Assembly: GCF_014023275.1 (NCBI RefSeq)
Contig: NZ_CP054698.1
Location: 7,669,506-7,733,505, forward strand
Reading direction: 5' to 3'
Length of the DNA stretch: 64,000 nt
Source: Nostoc edaphicum CCNP1411
Lineage (GTDB): Bacteria > Cyanobacteriota > Cyanobacteriia > Cyanobacteriales > Nostocaceae
Position 1 is the first letter of the stretch. Every line of letters starts with the position of its first letter. Shown one piece after another: positions 25,237 through 34,123 of this stretch. The position numbers were made by a program, and so were the translations under genes. A model generated the notes under the pieces. It did not search any database. It had not been told where the DNA came from and saw nothing but the letters and a program-made list of their open reading frames with translations.

Positions 25237-25578
25237 ATGATCGAGCTTGTCAGCCATAAACTCTGTATTAATTGCAATTTGTGCGTCCAAGTCTGTCCTA
25301 CCAATGTCTTTGACTCCGTACCTAATCAACCACCTGCGATCGCCCGTAAGGAAGACTGTCAAACTTGTTTCATGTGTGAGGCATATTGCCCTGCGGATGC
25401 ACTTTATGTTGCGCCTGAATCTCATACCAGTGTTGCAGTCAATGAGGATGATTTAATTGAAAGTGGCATCATGGGTGAATATCGTAGCCTCTTGGGGTGG
25501 GGATATGGCAGAAAAAACAATAGCGAATTGGATACGGCTCATAAACTGCGCCAATTGCCGCGTCCTTATCAAAGTTAA
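25237..25578 (+). CDS. 2x[4Fe-4S] ferredoxin, probable electron-transfer partner of the FAD enzyme
   Basis: A 113-residue protein. Two cluster motifs are visible: CINCNLCVQVCPTNVFD (residues 10-26) and CQTCFMCEAYCPADALY (near 46-62), each CxxCxxCxxxCP. A C-terminal extension of 50 residues (GIMGEYRSLLGWGYGRKNN) resembles the tail by which AprB-like subunits hold their flavoprotein. It lies 12 bp after the flavoprotein gene, so a two-subunit enzyme is likely. Electrons would pass between a cellular donor and the FAD. Confidence 0.85.
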   Translation: MIELVSHKLCINCNLCVQVCPTNVFDSVPNQPPAIARKEDCQTCFMCEAYCPADALYVAPESHTSVAVNEDDLIESGIMGEYRSLLGWGYGRKNNSELDTAHKLRQLPRPYQS

Positions 25579-25616
25579 TTTCGGTGTTTGGGGATTGGGG
25601 ATTAGGGAGTGAGTTT

Positions 25617-26648
25617 TTATTCAGCACTTTCAAGCACTTTTTGGCGTAGTTCTGGAAATACTTTGGAGACTTTATTCAAGAGATATTCGCCATAAGTCCC
25701 GCGAAATTCGTGAACACTAGCTTTATCCCAGCGATCGCTTTTATCATCATTCACTACCACATCCTTCAGTTCAATGGGTTTGACTTCAACGTTAAAGTTG
25801 GGATCAAAGAAGAACGGGAACGAAAGGCGATTACTCGTTGATAAGTTCTGAACGCGGTGGGGTGTTGAGCGATACAGTCCTCGTGTCATGCGATCGAGCA
25901 TATCCCCAATGTTGCATACGAATGAACCAGGAATAGGAGGTGCATCTATCCAACCAGACTTGGACTTGACTTGTAATCCACCGACATTATCTTGCTTGAG
26001 AATAGTTAATACTCCATAATCTGTATGTTCGCCAACGCCCCATTCAGATTTAGATAATGATGAATTAGGAGGGTAATTGAAAATCCGAAATAATATCAAT
26101 GGGTCTTTTGTATAACGATCTGCAAAGTAGGACTTTTCTAATCCCAAACTTAGAGCAATACCAGCCATTAGAGTGTGTCCAAGTTTGGTCATTGAGTATA
26201 TGTATTCAAGTACTGTTTCCCTAAATTGGGGAATGTTGGATGGAAAAAGATTGCGACCGTGCATTGGTGTACCAGCTTTCACAAGTGGATGGTCTTCTGC
26301 TAGTTCTCCACCAAAGTAAATACCTTCTTTTAAATCAGGTCTACCTGATGTCAACTCGTTACCCACGGGGAAATATCCTCGCCATGCTCTACCACCAAGA
26401 GCCATACGAATCTTCAGTTTAGTTTCTAAATCCTGTGCGAAGAACTGTTGACTTAGATCCTCTAATTGCTCTTGTAGTTGTTCATCAACTCCATGTCCGA
26501 CGATATAGAAGAAACCGAAATCTTGGCACGCTTGTCTGATTTGGTCTGCAATTACACAAGAAGAGTTGCTAGTTTGAGAAATCAGCGCACTAATATCAAT
26601 GATGGGAACTTTTGAAAACTCTTTGTCTACAACTTGTAAGATTGTCAT
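25617..26648 (-). CDS. Isopenicillin N synthase-like 2-oxoglutarate/Fe(II) dioxygenase
   Basis: A 343-residue oxygenase of the IPNS/2OG-Fe(II) family. The N-terminal DIOX_N segment is VPIIDISALI and QACQDFGFFYIVGHGV. The iron ligands are His and Asp of GEHTDYGVLT and the distal His of STPHRVQNL, and the 2OG-binding Arg-x-Ser is NRLSFPFF. All catalytic residues are present. The gene is convergent with the flavoprotein operon and divergent from the aldo/keto reductase. The substrate is unknown; oxidative attack on an organosulfur or xenobiotic compound would fit the setting. Confidence 0.88.
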   Translation of the reverse strand: MTILQVVDKEFSKVPIIDISALISQTSNSSCVIADQIRQACQDFGFFYIVGHGVDEQLQEQLEDLSQQFFAQDLETKLKIRMALGGRAWRGYFPVGNELTSGRPDLKEGIYFGGELAEDHPLVKAGTPMHGRNLFPSNIPQFRETVLEYIYSMTKLGHTLMAGIALSLGLEKSYFADRYTKDPLILFRIFNYPPNSSLSKSEWGVGEHTDYGVLTILKQDNVGGLQVKSKSGWIDAPPIPGSFVCNIGDMLDRMTRGLYRSTPHRVQNLSTSNRLSFPFFFDPNFNVEVKPIELKDVVVNDDKSDRWDKASVHEFRGTYGEYLLNKVSKVFPELRQKVLESAE

Positions 26649-26954
26649 GTTCAGGTTCTCCTAGTCGTGTGTAGCCTAATAACTAGGTTACACAGAAAAT
26701 TATATCGATAACCATAATGTTGGTTATGGCGATCGCCTACAAATAAACCAACCAAATATTGACATTTGTCAAGTATCAAAATAGATGTTTATTAAAATAA
26801 TTTTGTTAATTTTGTTTTAAACACAAGTAAACTGATGTGCATACCGTAGTATTATCTAAATAATTATCATTGGTTCTCAAGAGAAAATATTTCACAGCAG
26901 AAGCAGTAATTATTAAGCAATGCAAACTGAGTAATAAAAATTGTCAATTCAATA
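26649..26954. other. Divergent promoter region, no gene
   Basis: The gap separates the dioxygenase (minus) from the aldo/keto reductase (plus). It is AT-rich with TTGACATTTGTCAA, an imperfect palindrome, near 26758-26771. No coding sequence or named regulatory site was recognised. Confidence 0.45.
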
Positions 26955-28010
26955 ATGAACATATCCAAAAATATGCAGTATAACCAATTAGGCAATAGTG
27001 ACCTCAATGTTTCCGACATTTGCCTTGGCACAATGACTTATGGGCAACAAAATACTATAGAAGAAGCCCACCAGCAGCTAGATTATGCCATTAGCCAGGG
27101 AATCAACTTCATTGATGCGGCAGAGATGTATCCAGTACCAACCAGTGGTGAAACTTATGGCTTAACCGAAACTTATATTGGAGAATGGTTAAAACATCAA
27201 CAGCGAGATCAACTAATAATTGCTACTAAAATTGCAGGGCCGGGTCGAGGCTTTAAGTGGGTACGTGGTGGAGCGAAAGCAATTGATCGGGACAATATCA
27301 AACAAGCTGTAGATGATAGTCTTACAAGGTTACAGACAGACTATATTGATTTATATCAAATCCATTGGCCAGATCGTTATGTACCTCGTTTTGGACAAAC
27401 AGTTTTTGACCCCACTCAGGTAAAAGAAACAGTTTCCATCACTGAACAACTAGAAGTTTTTGCTGATGTCATCAATGCAGGTAAAATTCGCTATATCGGC
27501 TTAAGTAATGAAACCCCTTGGGGCGTTGCTCAATTTAGCCACGCAGCTAAACAATTAGGATTACCTAAAGTCGTCTCAATTCAAAATGCCTACAATTTAA
27601 TCAATCGAATTTTTGATGGCGCTCTTGCAGAAGCAGCTTATTACGAAAACGTTCCTTTACTAGCTTACAGCCCTTTGGGATTTGGCTATTTAACTGGTAA
27701 ATACCTTAACGACAAACCAGAGAAAGCAAGAGTTACTTTATTTGAAAACTTTGGTCAGCGATATTTAAAACCAAATGTGAGTAAAGCAGTAGCCGCTTAT
27801 GTAGAAATTGCCAAACGCCATCAAATAAGTCCTGCACAATTAGCGATCGCATTTGTAAGGAGTCGTTGGTTTGTTGCTAGTACGATTATTGGTGCTACTA
27901 CACTCGAACAACTCAAAGAAAATATAGACAGTATCAATGTAGTTCTCGACAAAGATATCTTGGCTGAATTGGACGCAGTTCATACTCAATATCCAAATCC
28001 AGCACCATAA
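26955..28010 (+). CDS. Aldo/keto reductase, Tas-like
   Basis: A 351-residue NADPH-dependent aldo/keto reductase. The start of the barrel (MQYNQLGNSDLNVSDICLGTMTYGQQ) and the active-site stretch GINFIDAAEMYPVPTSGETYGLTE match E. coli Tas closely: catalytic Asp and Tyr are in DAAEMY, Lys in IIATKIAG and His in YQIHWPD. The NADPH-binding end is STIIGATTLEQL. The true start may be the second ATG, six codons in (26973), by comparison with Tas. The physiological substrate of Tas is not settled. In this cluster it may reduce a carbonyl made by a neighbouring oxygenase. Confidence 0.9.
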   Translation: MNISKNMQYNQLGNSDLNVSDICLGTMTYGQQNTIEEAHQQLDYAISQGINFIDAAEMYPVPTSGETYGLTETYIGEWLKHQQRDQLIIATKIAGPGRGFKWVRGGAKAIDRDNIKQAVDDSLTRLQTDYIDLYQIHWPDRYVPRFGQTVFDPTQVKETVSITEQLEVFADVINAGKIRYIGLSNETPWGVAQFSHAAKQLGLPKVVSIQNAYNLINRIFDGALAEAAYYENVPLLAYSPLGFGYLTGKYLNDKPEKARVTLFENFGQRYLKPNVSKAVAAYVEIAKRHQISPAQLAIAFVRSRWFVASTIIGATTLEQLKENIDSINVVLDKDILAELDAVHTQYPNPAP

Positions 28011-28080
28011 GAGTGCTGAGTGTTGAGTGCTGAGTAGTTATTTTCCCAGTCCCTAGTTCCCAATCCCTAATCTGAAAACT

Positions 28081-29202
28081 ATGACGATCGCAACAGCATC
28101 AGTTGACCAAAATACTATTCGTCGCCGTGGTACTGGTTTAAGAGCTTATAATCCTGACAAGGCATTCAAGGGTTATACACTTTTTACACCACTTACAGGT
28201 AAGGGAGAAGTATATCTTCTGAATCTAGAAGGAGAAGTAGTACATCAATGGAATCTGCCATATTCACCGGGTTTATATGCTTATCTTTTACCCAATGGCA
28301 ACCTTTTTTATAATGGTAAGACACTAGATGTTCCGCCACATTTTCCTTTGTGGGCTGCCTTTAAAGGTGGCGTTGTCTTAGAAGCAGATCCCAAGGGAAA
28401 TATTATTTGGGAATATAAACATCCAGATCATCATCACGACGGACGCAGACTACGCAACGGTAACACGATTTTATTGGCTATTGAAAAGATACCTCAATCT
28501 TTGATTCCTCATATCAAAGGCGGTGTAGCGGGAACAGAAGCAGACGGTGATATCTATGCTGATGTACTTTATGAAGTTACTCCTGGGGGTGAAATTGTTT
28601 GGACTTGGCACGCCCACGAACACTTAGATCCAGATGTTTTTACTATCACTCCCCAAGATCAACGACACGAATGGACTCATGGCAATACTGTAGGCGAACT
28701 CGCTGACGGCAATATTATCGTTAGCTTTCGTAACATCTCTACCGTCGCAATTATTGATCGCCAAACAGGAAAAATTATCTGGACACTCGGAGATGATGTA
28801 TTAGCACAGCAACACTTTCCTAACGAATTAGCTAACGGCAATATCCTAATTTTTGATAATGGCGCACATCGCCGTCACACTGCGCTGAATTTCTCTCGTG
28901 TGATTGAAGTCAACCGTCAAACGAAAGAAATAGTTTGGCAATACACTGACAACCCACCTCAAAATTTCTTCAGTTCGTATATATCAGGCGCACAGCGTCT
29001 AGCGAATGGCAACACTTTAATTACAGAAGGTGCTTTCGGTCGTATATTTGAGGTGACAGTTACAGGAGAGATTGTTTGGGAATATGTTAATCCTCACTTT
29101 GCTGTTCGGAATCTTGGAGAGAAGTCAGCAGTAGCTAGTGGAGAGCAAAATTCAGTATTCCGCGCTTTTCGTTATGCGCCTGAAGAAGTGCCTTGGCTTT
29201 AG
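28081..29202 (+). CDS. Arylsulfotransferase (ASST) family protein
   Basis: A 373-residue beta-propeller protein. Repeated blade motifs (GEVVHQWNLPYSPGLYAYLLPNGNLF, KGNIIWEYKHPDHHHDGRRLRNGNTI, GEIVWTWHAHEHLD, NELANGNILIFDNGAHRR, GEIVWEYVNP) are those of aryl-sulfate sulfotransferases, which move a sulfuryl group between phenols through a sulfo-histidine. Several conserved His (HHHDG, HAHEH, EWTHGN) are available. Unlike proteobacterial AssT there is no signal peptide, so it is predicted cytoplasmic. Family membership is clear from the repeats; sulfotransferase activity is inferred. Confidence 0.78.
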   Translation: MTIATASVDQNTIRRRGTGLRAYNPDKAFKGYTLFTPLTGKGEVYLLNLEGEVVHQWNLPYSPGLYAYLLPNGNLFYNGKTLDVPPHFPLWAAFKGGVVLEADPKGNIIWEYKHPDHHHDGRRLRNGNTILLAIEKIPQSLIPHIKGGVAGTEADGDIYADVLYEVTPGGEIVWTWHAHEHLDPDVFTITPQDQRHEWTHGNTVGELADGNIIVSFRNISTVAIIDRQTGKIIWTLGDDVLAQQHFPNELANGNILIFDNGAHRRHTALNFSRVIEVNRQTKEIVWQYTDNPPQNFFSSYISGAQRLANGNTLITEGAFGRIFEVTVTGEIVWEYVNPHFAVRNLGEKSAVASGEQNSVFRAFRYAPEEVPWL

Positions 29203-29276
29203 TTCAATTTTAGATTTTGAATTGAATTAATTTCCAAAGCTAATAAACCAATCCTATTCATAGAGGAATAATCAAC

Positions 29277-29942
29277 ATGGCTGAAATCAAGGTATATAGT
29301 GCGGTTGTTTGCCCTTATGCTCACCGTTCGCGTTTGGTATTGCAAGAAAAAGGCGTCGAATTTGACTTGATTGAAATTAATTTGCAGAACAAGCCAGAGG
29401 GATTTACAGATATTTCTCCTTATGGAAAAGTGCCTGCGATCGCACATAATAATAACCGAGTTTGGGAATCGGCAGTAATTAACGAATATCTCAACGAGGT
29501 ATTTCCAAATCCGCCGCTTTTGCCTAGCAGTCCCATTGCTAAAGCACAAGCTCGGATCTGGATTGATTTTGCTAATACTCGATTTGTTCCAGCTTTTTCT
29601 ACTCTCTTGCGTAGTTCCGATATCCAACAGCAAGAAGCAGCTAAAAAAGAACTATACCAACATCTGGAATTTATCGAGAATGAAGCTTTAGGGAAGTTAT
29701 CAGGAGACGGCCCTTACTGGTTTGGCGAATCCGTCAGTCTGGTTGATTTCACCTTTTACCCCTGGTTTGAGCGTTGGCCTGCACTGAAGCACTATCGAGG
29801 CTTTGGTATACCAGAGGAATTTACTCGTCTACGTCAGTGGAAAAAGGCTGTAAAACAACGTGATTCTGTAGTGGCGATCGCTAATAGCAAGGAGTTCTAC
29901 ATAGAGCGATATGCTAGATTTGCTACTCCTGTTGCTGCATAG
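29277..29942 (+). CDS. Glutathione S-transferase, Cys-type (CPYA motif)
   Basis: A 221-residue GST with the active-site VVCPYAHRSRLVL (Cys near residue 12), the cis-Pro loop YGKVPAIAH and the GSH-binding WESAVINEYL. The C-terminal helical domain holds [10 protein letters not shown] and WFGESVSLVDFTFYPWFERW. A Cys site favours thiol transfer or reductive deglutathionylation rather than simple conjugation. It is a close paralogue of the GST at 31461-32132, which has Ser in place of this Cys. An AGAGGAA ribosome site precedes the ATG. It is in line with the arylsulfotransferase gene. Confidence 0.9.
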   Translation: MAEIKVYSAVVCPYAHRSRLVLQEKGVEFDLIEINLQNKPEGFTDISPYGKVPAIAHNNNRVWESAVINEYLNEVFPNPPLLPSSPIAKAQARIWIDFANTRFVPAFSTLLRSSDIQQQEAAKKELYQHLEFIENEALGKLSGDGPYWFGESVSLVDFTFYPWFERWPALKHYRGFGIPEEFTRLRQWKKAVKQRDSVVAIANSKEFYIERYARFATPVAA

Positions 29943-29983
29943 CACAGCTTTTTGGTAGTCAAAATAATTTATCTTTCCCTAAG

Positions 29984-30018
29984 TTTTCGCCGCCCAAAAT
30001 CTTTTTGAGCGGCGAAAA
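29984..30018. terminator. Terminator hairpin after the GST gene
   Basis: TTTTCGCCGC at 29984-29993 pairs perfectly with GCGGCGAAAA at 30009-30018, 40 bases after the GST stop. A-runs and T-runs on both sides suggest bidirectional use. The rest of the gap to 30331 holds GACGCTGCGCGAACGCT- and AATTAAAAATT-type repeats and GTCATTT heptamers, no gene. Confidence 0.6.
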
Positions 30019-30331
30019 AATAAATATAGGGGTCGTCAAGTCGCTTCTCTACGAGACGCTGCGCGAACGCTCCAATTAAAAATTAAAAATTATTAATTAA
30101 AAATTGCAAGACGCGACGCTCCTGCGTCGCTAACGCTTCGCTATCGTGGACTCGCTAACGCTGCGCTATCAGTGGGGGCTTGTACCCCAAATTAATTAAT
30201 TAAAAAAAGGTCATTTGTCCTTTGTCATTCTTCATTGGTAAGGGTTTTAGGCATGTTTACTTTTAGTAACATAATTTGGTTTATTCCCACCTATTTACTT
30301 AGCGATTTATAAAGTAGTGTGTATCTCGCTG

Positions 30332-31180
30332 TCAGACTGCTACCTTTTTACCAATAGCCATAATGTGAGCGCTCACACCTAATGTAGAAGGTTCTGTCTC
30401 TAGCCAGCGAATAGCTTGTAGGAGTCTTTGACGGCGACTTTGTTCACTCCAATGTTCCTCAAAATTTTGTAGTAATTTGCCTGGGCCTTCTATGGCTAAA
30501 AGCTTTTCACAAGATAACCCTGCTTCTTCTACCTCTGCTTTTAGTTCATCAGGGTGATGAAAGAAGGCTGTTGTAAAGTAAGCAGGATGGTTACTCGGAT
30601 TACGATGCTGCCCTTCCAGCAAGTCCCGATGAACAATTTCTACAAACTCTGGATCGTCTAGCCATCCCCGAAATAAACCGTCTAAGAGCGAAGCAAAGCG
30701 AGAACAACCAACGGCAAAGACAAGACCTCCACTCTTTAAAACACGATCAGCCTCGCGTAACACTGCTATGCGATCGCTATGTTCTATCAAATGATACAGT
30801 GGCCCAAATAAAAGAACAGCATCAACGCTGTTGTTTGCTTGATTTAACTGACGGGCATCTCCAACCTCTGCACTTGCAAGTGGATAATCTGGCTGAACCT
30901 GAGAAGCAGAACGGGCTTGTTCTACGTGCAAGGGAACTGGATCAATAAGATGAACTTTATACCCTAGCTGGGCAAGCCAACAAGCATAGATGCCTGAGCC
31001 GCCACCAACATCGAAAATCACTGCGGGAGGAGGAGGCAAGTAGCGGCTAAGAAGCTCTTGGGTGCGAACTAGTTCAATCGGATTTGTACGCTTTGATAAG
31101 CGTTCAAATTCCAAACCACGCTCATAATAAGCTAGTACCTCATCTAAAAGCAGGTTTTGTAAATTAGACTTGTCTGACAT
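30332..31180 (-). CDS. Class I SAM-dependent methyltransferase
   Basis: A 282-residue methyltransferase. Motif I is AVIFDVGGGSGIYACWLA (near residue 60), the strand-2 acid is VHLIDPVPLHVEQA, then EVGDARQL and VDAVLLFGPLYHL (motif IV), and ADRVLKSGGLVFAV (motif VI). It belongs to the Methyltransf_11/UbiE-like type; the acceptor is unknown. It faces the GST at 31461 across a 280-bp AT-rich divergent promoter region. Confidence 0.85.
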   Translation of the reverse strand: MSDKSNLQNLLLDEVLAYYERGLEFERLSKRTNPIELVRTQELLSRYLPPPPAVIFDVGGGSGIYACWLAQLGYKVHLIDPVPLHVEQARSASQVQPDYPLASAEVGDARQLNQANNSVDAVLLFGPLYHLIEHSDRIAVLREADRVLKSGGLVFAVGCSRFASLLDGLFRGWLDDPEFVEIVHRDLLEGQHRNPSNHPAYFTTAFFHHPDELKAEVEEAGLSCEKLLAIEGPGKLLQNFEEHWSEQSRRQRLLQAIRWLETEPSTLGVSAHIMAIGKKVAV

Positions 31181-31460
31181 GAAATTTCCTATTTTTAAAA
31201 TTTAGTCTATGAAAACCTCTACATTTATTTAGTTACACTAACAATTAGGTATGCATCTTTTCATAAAAACTGTATAATAATATTCAAACTACGCTAAACC
31301 GACCGACAAACTGTAATATATCATCTAACTGATGTAGATACCTACCAGTCAATTATTTAACTGCACTAATCAACACATCTCACTTCTGTCTTATTGCTTT
31401 AGTTTGAGTTGTGCAATCTCAAACAGTCTGTATTCACGATGATTACAAGGAAAAGATTTC

Positions 31461-32132
31461 ATGAGCAACATACAACTGTACTTCGCCAAAGCCTCTACCT
31501 TCTCTCAACGGACTCGTGTCGTCTTACTGGAAAAAGGTATTGACTTCACCCCAATAGAAATTGACTTACAGAACAAACCAGATGGGTACACGCAAATTTC
31601 GCGCTATGGTAAAGTTCCGGCTATCAAACATGGGGATATTGAAATTTACGAGTCAGCTATTATCAATGAATATCTAGATGAAGTTTTTCCAGAACCACCA
31701 TTGTTACCTCGCGATCCGGCAGCTAAAGCGATCGCTCGGATTTGGATAGACTACGCCAATACTCGCTTTGTCCCAGCTTTTAACAAATTTCTGCGCGGTA
31801 AAGATAGCACCGAACAGGAAGAAGGACGAAGAGAGTTCACAGAAGCACTTCTATATATTGAGAAGGAAGGATTAGGCAAGGGTGATTACTTATTAGGAGA
31901 TCAGTTTAGCCTAGTTGATATCAGTTTCTATCCTTGGTTTGAACGTTTACCACTCTTAGAACACTTCCGCAAATTCACATTACCAGCAGAAACACCTCAT
32001 TTGCAGACATGGTGGAATCTGGTACGCGATCGCTCCTCAATTCAAGCAGTTGCAAACCCTGTGGACTTCTATTTGCAAAGATTCGCCAAAGTTCTCGGTG
32101 AACCTCTTCCCGTTGGTACAGCACAAAAATAG
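31461..32132 (+). CDS. Glutathione S-transferase, Ser-type paralogue
   Basis: A 223-residue GST that aligns end to end with the product at 29277-29942 (shared LQNKP(D/E)GxT, YGKVPAI, [16 protein letters not shown]). The active-site position reads [10 protein letters not shown]: Ser replaces the Cys of CPYA, which favours conjugation or lyase chemistry. An AAGGAAAAG ribosome site lies 8 bases before the ATG. It leads an operon-like run with the CmcJ-like and TauD-like genes (gaps of 48 and 77 bp). Confidence 0.9.
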   Translation: MSNIQLYFAKASTFSQRTRVVLLEKGIDFTPIEIDLQNKPDGYTQISRYGKVPAIKHGDIEIYESAIINEYLDEVFPEPPLLPRDPAAKAIARIWIDYANTRFVPAFNKFLRGKDSTEQEEGRREFTEALLYIEKEGLGKGDYLLGDQFSLVDISFYPWFERLPLLEHFRKFTLPAETPHLQTWWNLVRDRSSIQAVANPVDFYLQRFAKVLGEPLPVGTAQK

Positions 32133-32180
32133 GACACAGGGATTGACAGAAATTAACCAAAATCCAAGATGGGATAACTT

Positions 32181-33047
32181 ATGAGCTTAAATAACCAAGT
32201 TCTAGACAAACCAATTTTCGCAGAACTGCCATACGTAGAGGCTAACCTCAGTTACCTGATTCCAACGGCAGAAAAACCTGTCAACTATACCTACGAACCG
32301 CCAGCCGGAATTCCTCGCACGAATGCAACTTATCAGACGCATAAACTGCCAATTTACAATGCTCGTTCTATCTCAGAGAACATCTCATTAGATCGGGAAG
32401 GATTTGCCTTGACTGGACATAATACCAATGTCCGCAACTTTTACGATGAAGACGAAGTACGCCGCGTCTACTATCCAGAAGCCGAGCAATTGTTAAAAGA
32501 GGTAACAGGTGCAACGAAAGTAGTGATATTCGATCACACACTTCGTAATGCTGGGAACTCTAAACCAGGTGAGAATAATATTAAAGAACCTGCCAAGCGT
32601 GTACACAACGACTTCACCGCCAAATCAGGCTATACTCGCGCCCGTTTGGAACTAGCAGCGCAGGGCATAGATGATATTGATACGTTACTAAAACAACGAT
32701 TTGCCATCATTAATGTTTGGCGAGCGATCGCACAACCAATTCAAGAGTCACCCTTAGCAGTGTGTGACGCGCAAAGCATTGCAATAACAGACCTTGTAGC
32801 TGGTGATTTAGTGTACCGCGATCGCGTCGGTGAGACATACGGAGTCACGTATAACTCTAAACATAAATGGTTCTACTTCCCGCAAATGCACAGAGACGAA
32901 GCACTATTTATCAAGTGTTTCGACTCCGCAGAAGAGGGACATGCACGTTTTGCCGCCCATACAGCCTTTGAAGACCCCACCAGCCCAGCTAACGCTCCCC
33001 CACGAGAAAGCATCGAACTAAGGACATTCGTTTTTTACCCCGCATAG
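32181..33047 (+). CDS. CmcJ/NvfI-like oxidoreductase family protein
   Basis: A 288-residue protein of the family that includes CmcJ (cephamycin 7-methoxylation) and fungal NvfI/AsqJ-like and GA4-desaturase-like proteins. The region ATKVVIFDHTLRNAG, VHNDFTAKSG (His-x-Asp, likely first two Fe ligands), INVWRAIAQPIQESPLAVCDA and HKWFYFPQMHRDEALFIKCFDS (distal His candidates) is characteristic. A mononuclear iron, 2-oxoglutarate-dependent reaction is likely by family. The neighbours are a GST and a TauD-like dioxygenase on the same strand. Confidence 0.8.
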   Translation: MSLNNQVLDKPIFAELPYVEANLSYLIPTAEKPVNYTYEPPAGIPRTNATYQTHKLPIYNARSISENISLDREGFALTGHNTNVRNFYDEDEVRRVYYPEAEQLLKEVTGATKVVIFDHTLRNAGNSKPGENNIKEPAKRVHNDFTAKSGYTRARLELAAQGIDDIDTLLKQRFAIINVWRAIAQPIQESPLAVCDAQSIAITDLVAGDLVYRDRVGETYGVTYNSKHKWFYFPQMHRDEALFIKCFDSAEEGHARFAAHTAFEDPTSPANAPPRESIELRTFVFYPA

Positions 33048-33124
33048 ATAGCAAAAACTTCTCTCAAATTCCTACTCTCTGAGCCTCTGCATAAAACAAA
33101 TTAACCCTTGGAGACACAAATATC

Positions 33125-34039
33125 ATGACTTCCCAATACTTTGACATCAAACCAATTGCCGGACGTATCGGTGCAAAAATTATTGGTGTTGACTTGAGCA
33201 ATAACCTCAGCAACGAAATCATCAGTGATATCCGTAAAGCTTTAGTTAAACACAAAGTCATTTTCTTCCGAGAGCAAAAGCTTGACGCTCAAGGACAAGT
33301 AGCCTTCGCCCGTCGCTTTGGAGAAGTCACTACAGCCCATCCCACCGTTCCCTCATTGCCAGAAAACCCAGAAGTTCTTGACCTGAATTACGGCAAGACT
33401 GTGAGCCGTGCCAACACTTGGCACACCGATGTCACATTTGTAGATCGTCCTCCCCTTGGTTCTATTTTGCGGGCGCTTGTCATCCCACCATCAGGAGGTG
33501 ATACGATTTGGGCAAACTCTGTGACTGCCTACGAAGATTTACCAACTCACCTACGTAATCTTGCTGACCAACTCTGGGCAGTACACAGCAACGCTTACGA
33601 TTATGCAGCAGCAGCAGTTGACTTACCACAAGAAGTCTTAGAGTATCGAGCTGTTTTCACCTCGACTGTATACGAAACCCTGCATCCAGTTGTCCGCGTC
33701 CATCCTGAATCCGGTGAACGTGGGTTATTTATTGGTGGGTTCGTGCGCCGTCTGCGTGGTTTATCACAGAATGAATCGGATGAAATCGTAGAATTGTTGC
33801 AAGCTTACATCACACGTCCAGAGAACACAGTCCGGTGGCGCTGGAAAGTAGGCGATGTGGCTTTCTGGGACAATCGCGCTACTCAACATTATGCGATCGC
33901 AGACTACGGTAATCAACCTCGCCACGTTCAACGAGTCACACTTGTGGGTGACATTCCTGTTGGTATTGATGGTAAGCAGAGTGAGGCTATTAAGGGAGAT
34001 TCTTCTGCATATAACCGACGTGAGGCTGTCACTGCTTAA
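33125..34039 (+). CDS. TauD/TfdA-type 2-oxoglutarate-dependent dioxygenase
   Basis: A 304-residue dioxygenase. The HxD motif is WHTDVTF (near residue 100), the distal His lies in TQHYAIADY (near 258) and the 2OG-binding Arg in HVQRVTLVG. An N-terminal KHKVIFFREQ and a PPLGSILRAL strand are standard. Members such as TauD and AtsK hydroxylate taurine, alkylsulfonates or alkyl sulfate esters and so release sulfite or sulfate. The linkage to an SsuABC-like transporter supports a sulfur-scavenging role; the exact substrate is not predictable. Confidence 0.9.
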   Translation: MTSQYFDIKPIAGRIGAKIIGVDLSNNLSNEIISDIRKALVKHKVIFFREQKLDAQGQVAFARRFGEVTTAHPTVPSLPENPEVLDLNYGKTVSRANTWHTDVTFVDRPPLGSILRALVIPPSGGDTIWANSVTAYEDLPTHLRNLADQLWAVHSNAYDYAAAAVDLPQEVLEYRAVFTSTVYETLHPVVRVHPESGERGLFIGGFVRRLRGLSQNESDEIVELLQAYITRPENTVRWRWKVGDVAFWDNRATQHYAIADYGNQPRHVQRVTLVGDIPVGIDGKQSEAIKGDSSAYNRREAVTA

Positions 34040-34090
34040 GATAATTGTCATTAGTTCTTTGCCATTGGTCTTGACAAAGTGGAAAGGATA

Positions 34091-34108
34091 ACACTCACGA
34101 GTGAGTGT
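34091..34108. promoter_or_regulatory. Perfect 8+2+8 palindrome upstream of the kinase-like gene
   Basis: ACACTCAC, GA, then GTGAGTGT, sits 16 bases before the kinase ATG. It is too short of T-tract for a terminator. It could be an operator or an RNA hairpin that affects translation of the kinase. Confidence 0.4.
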
Positions 34109-34123
34109 GCATACACGCGTAAT

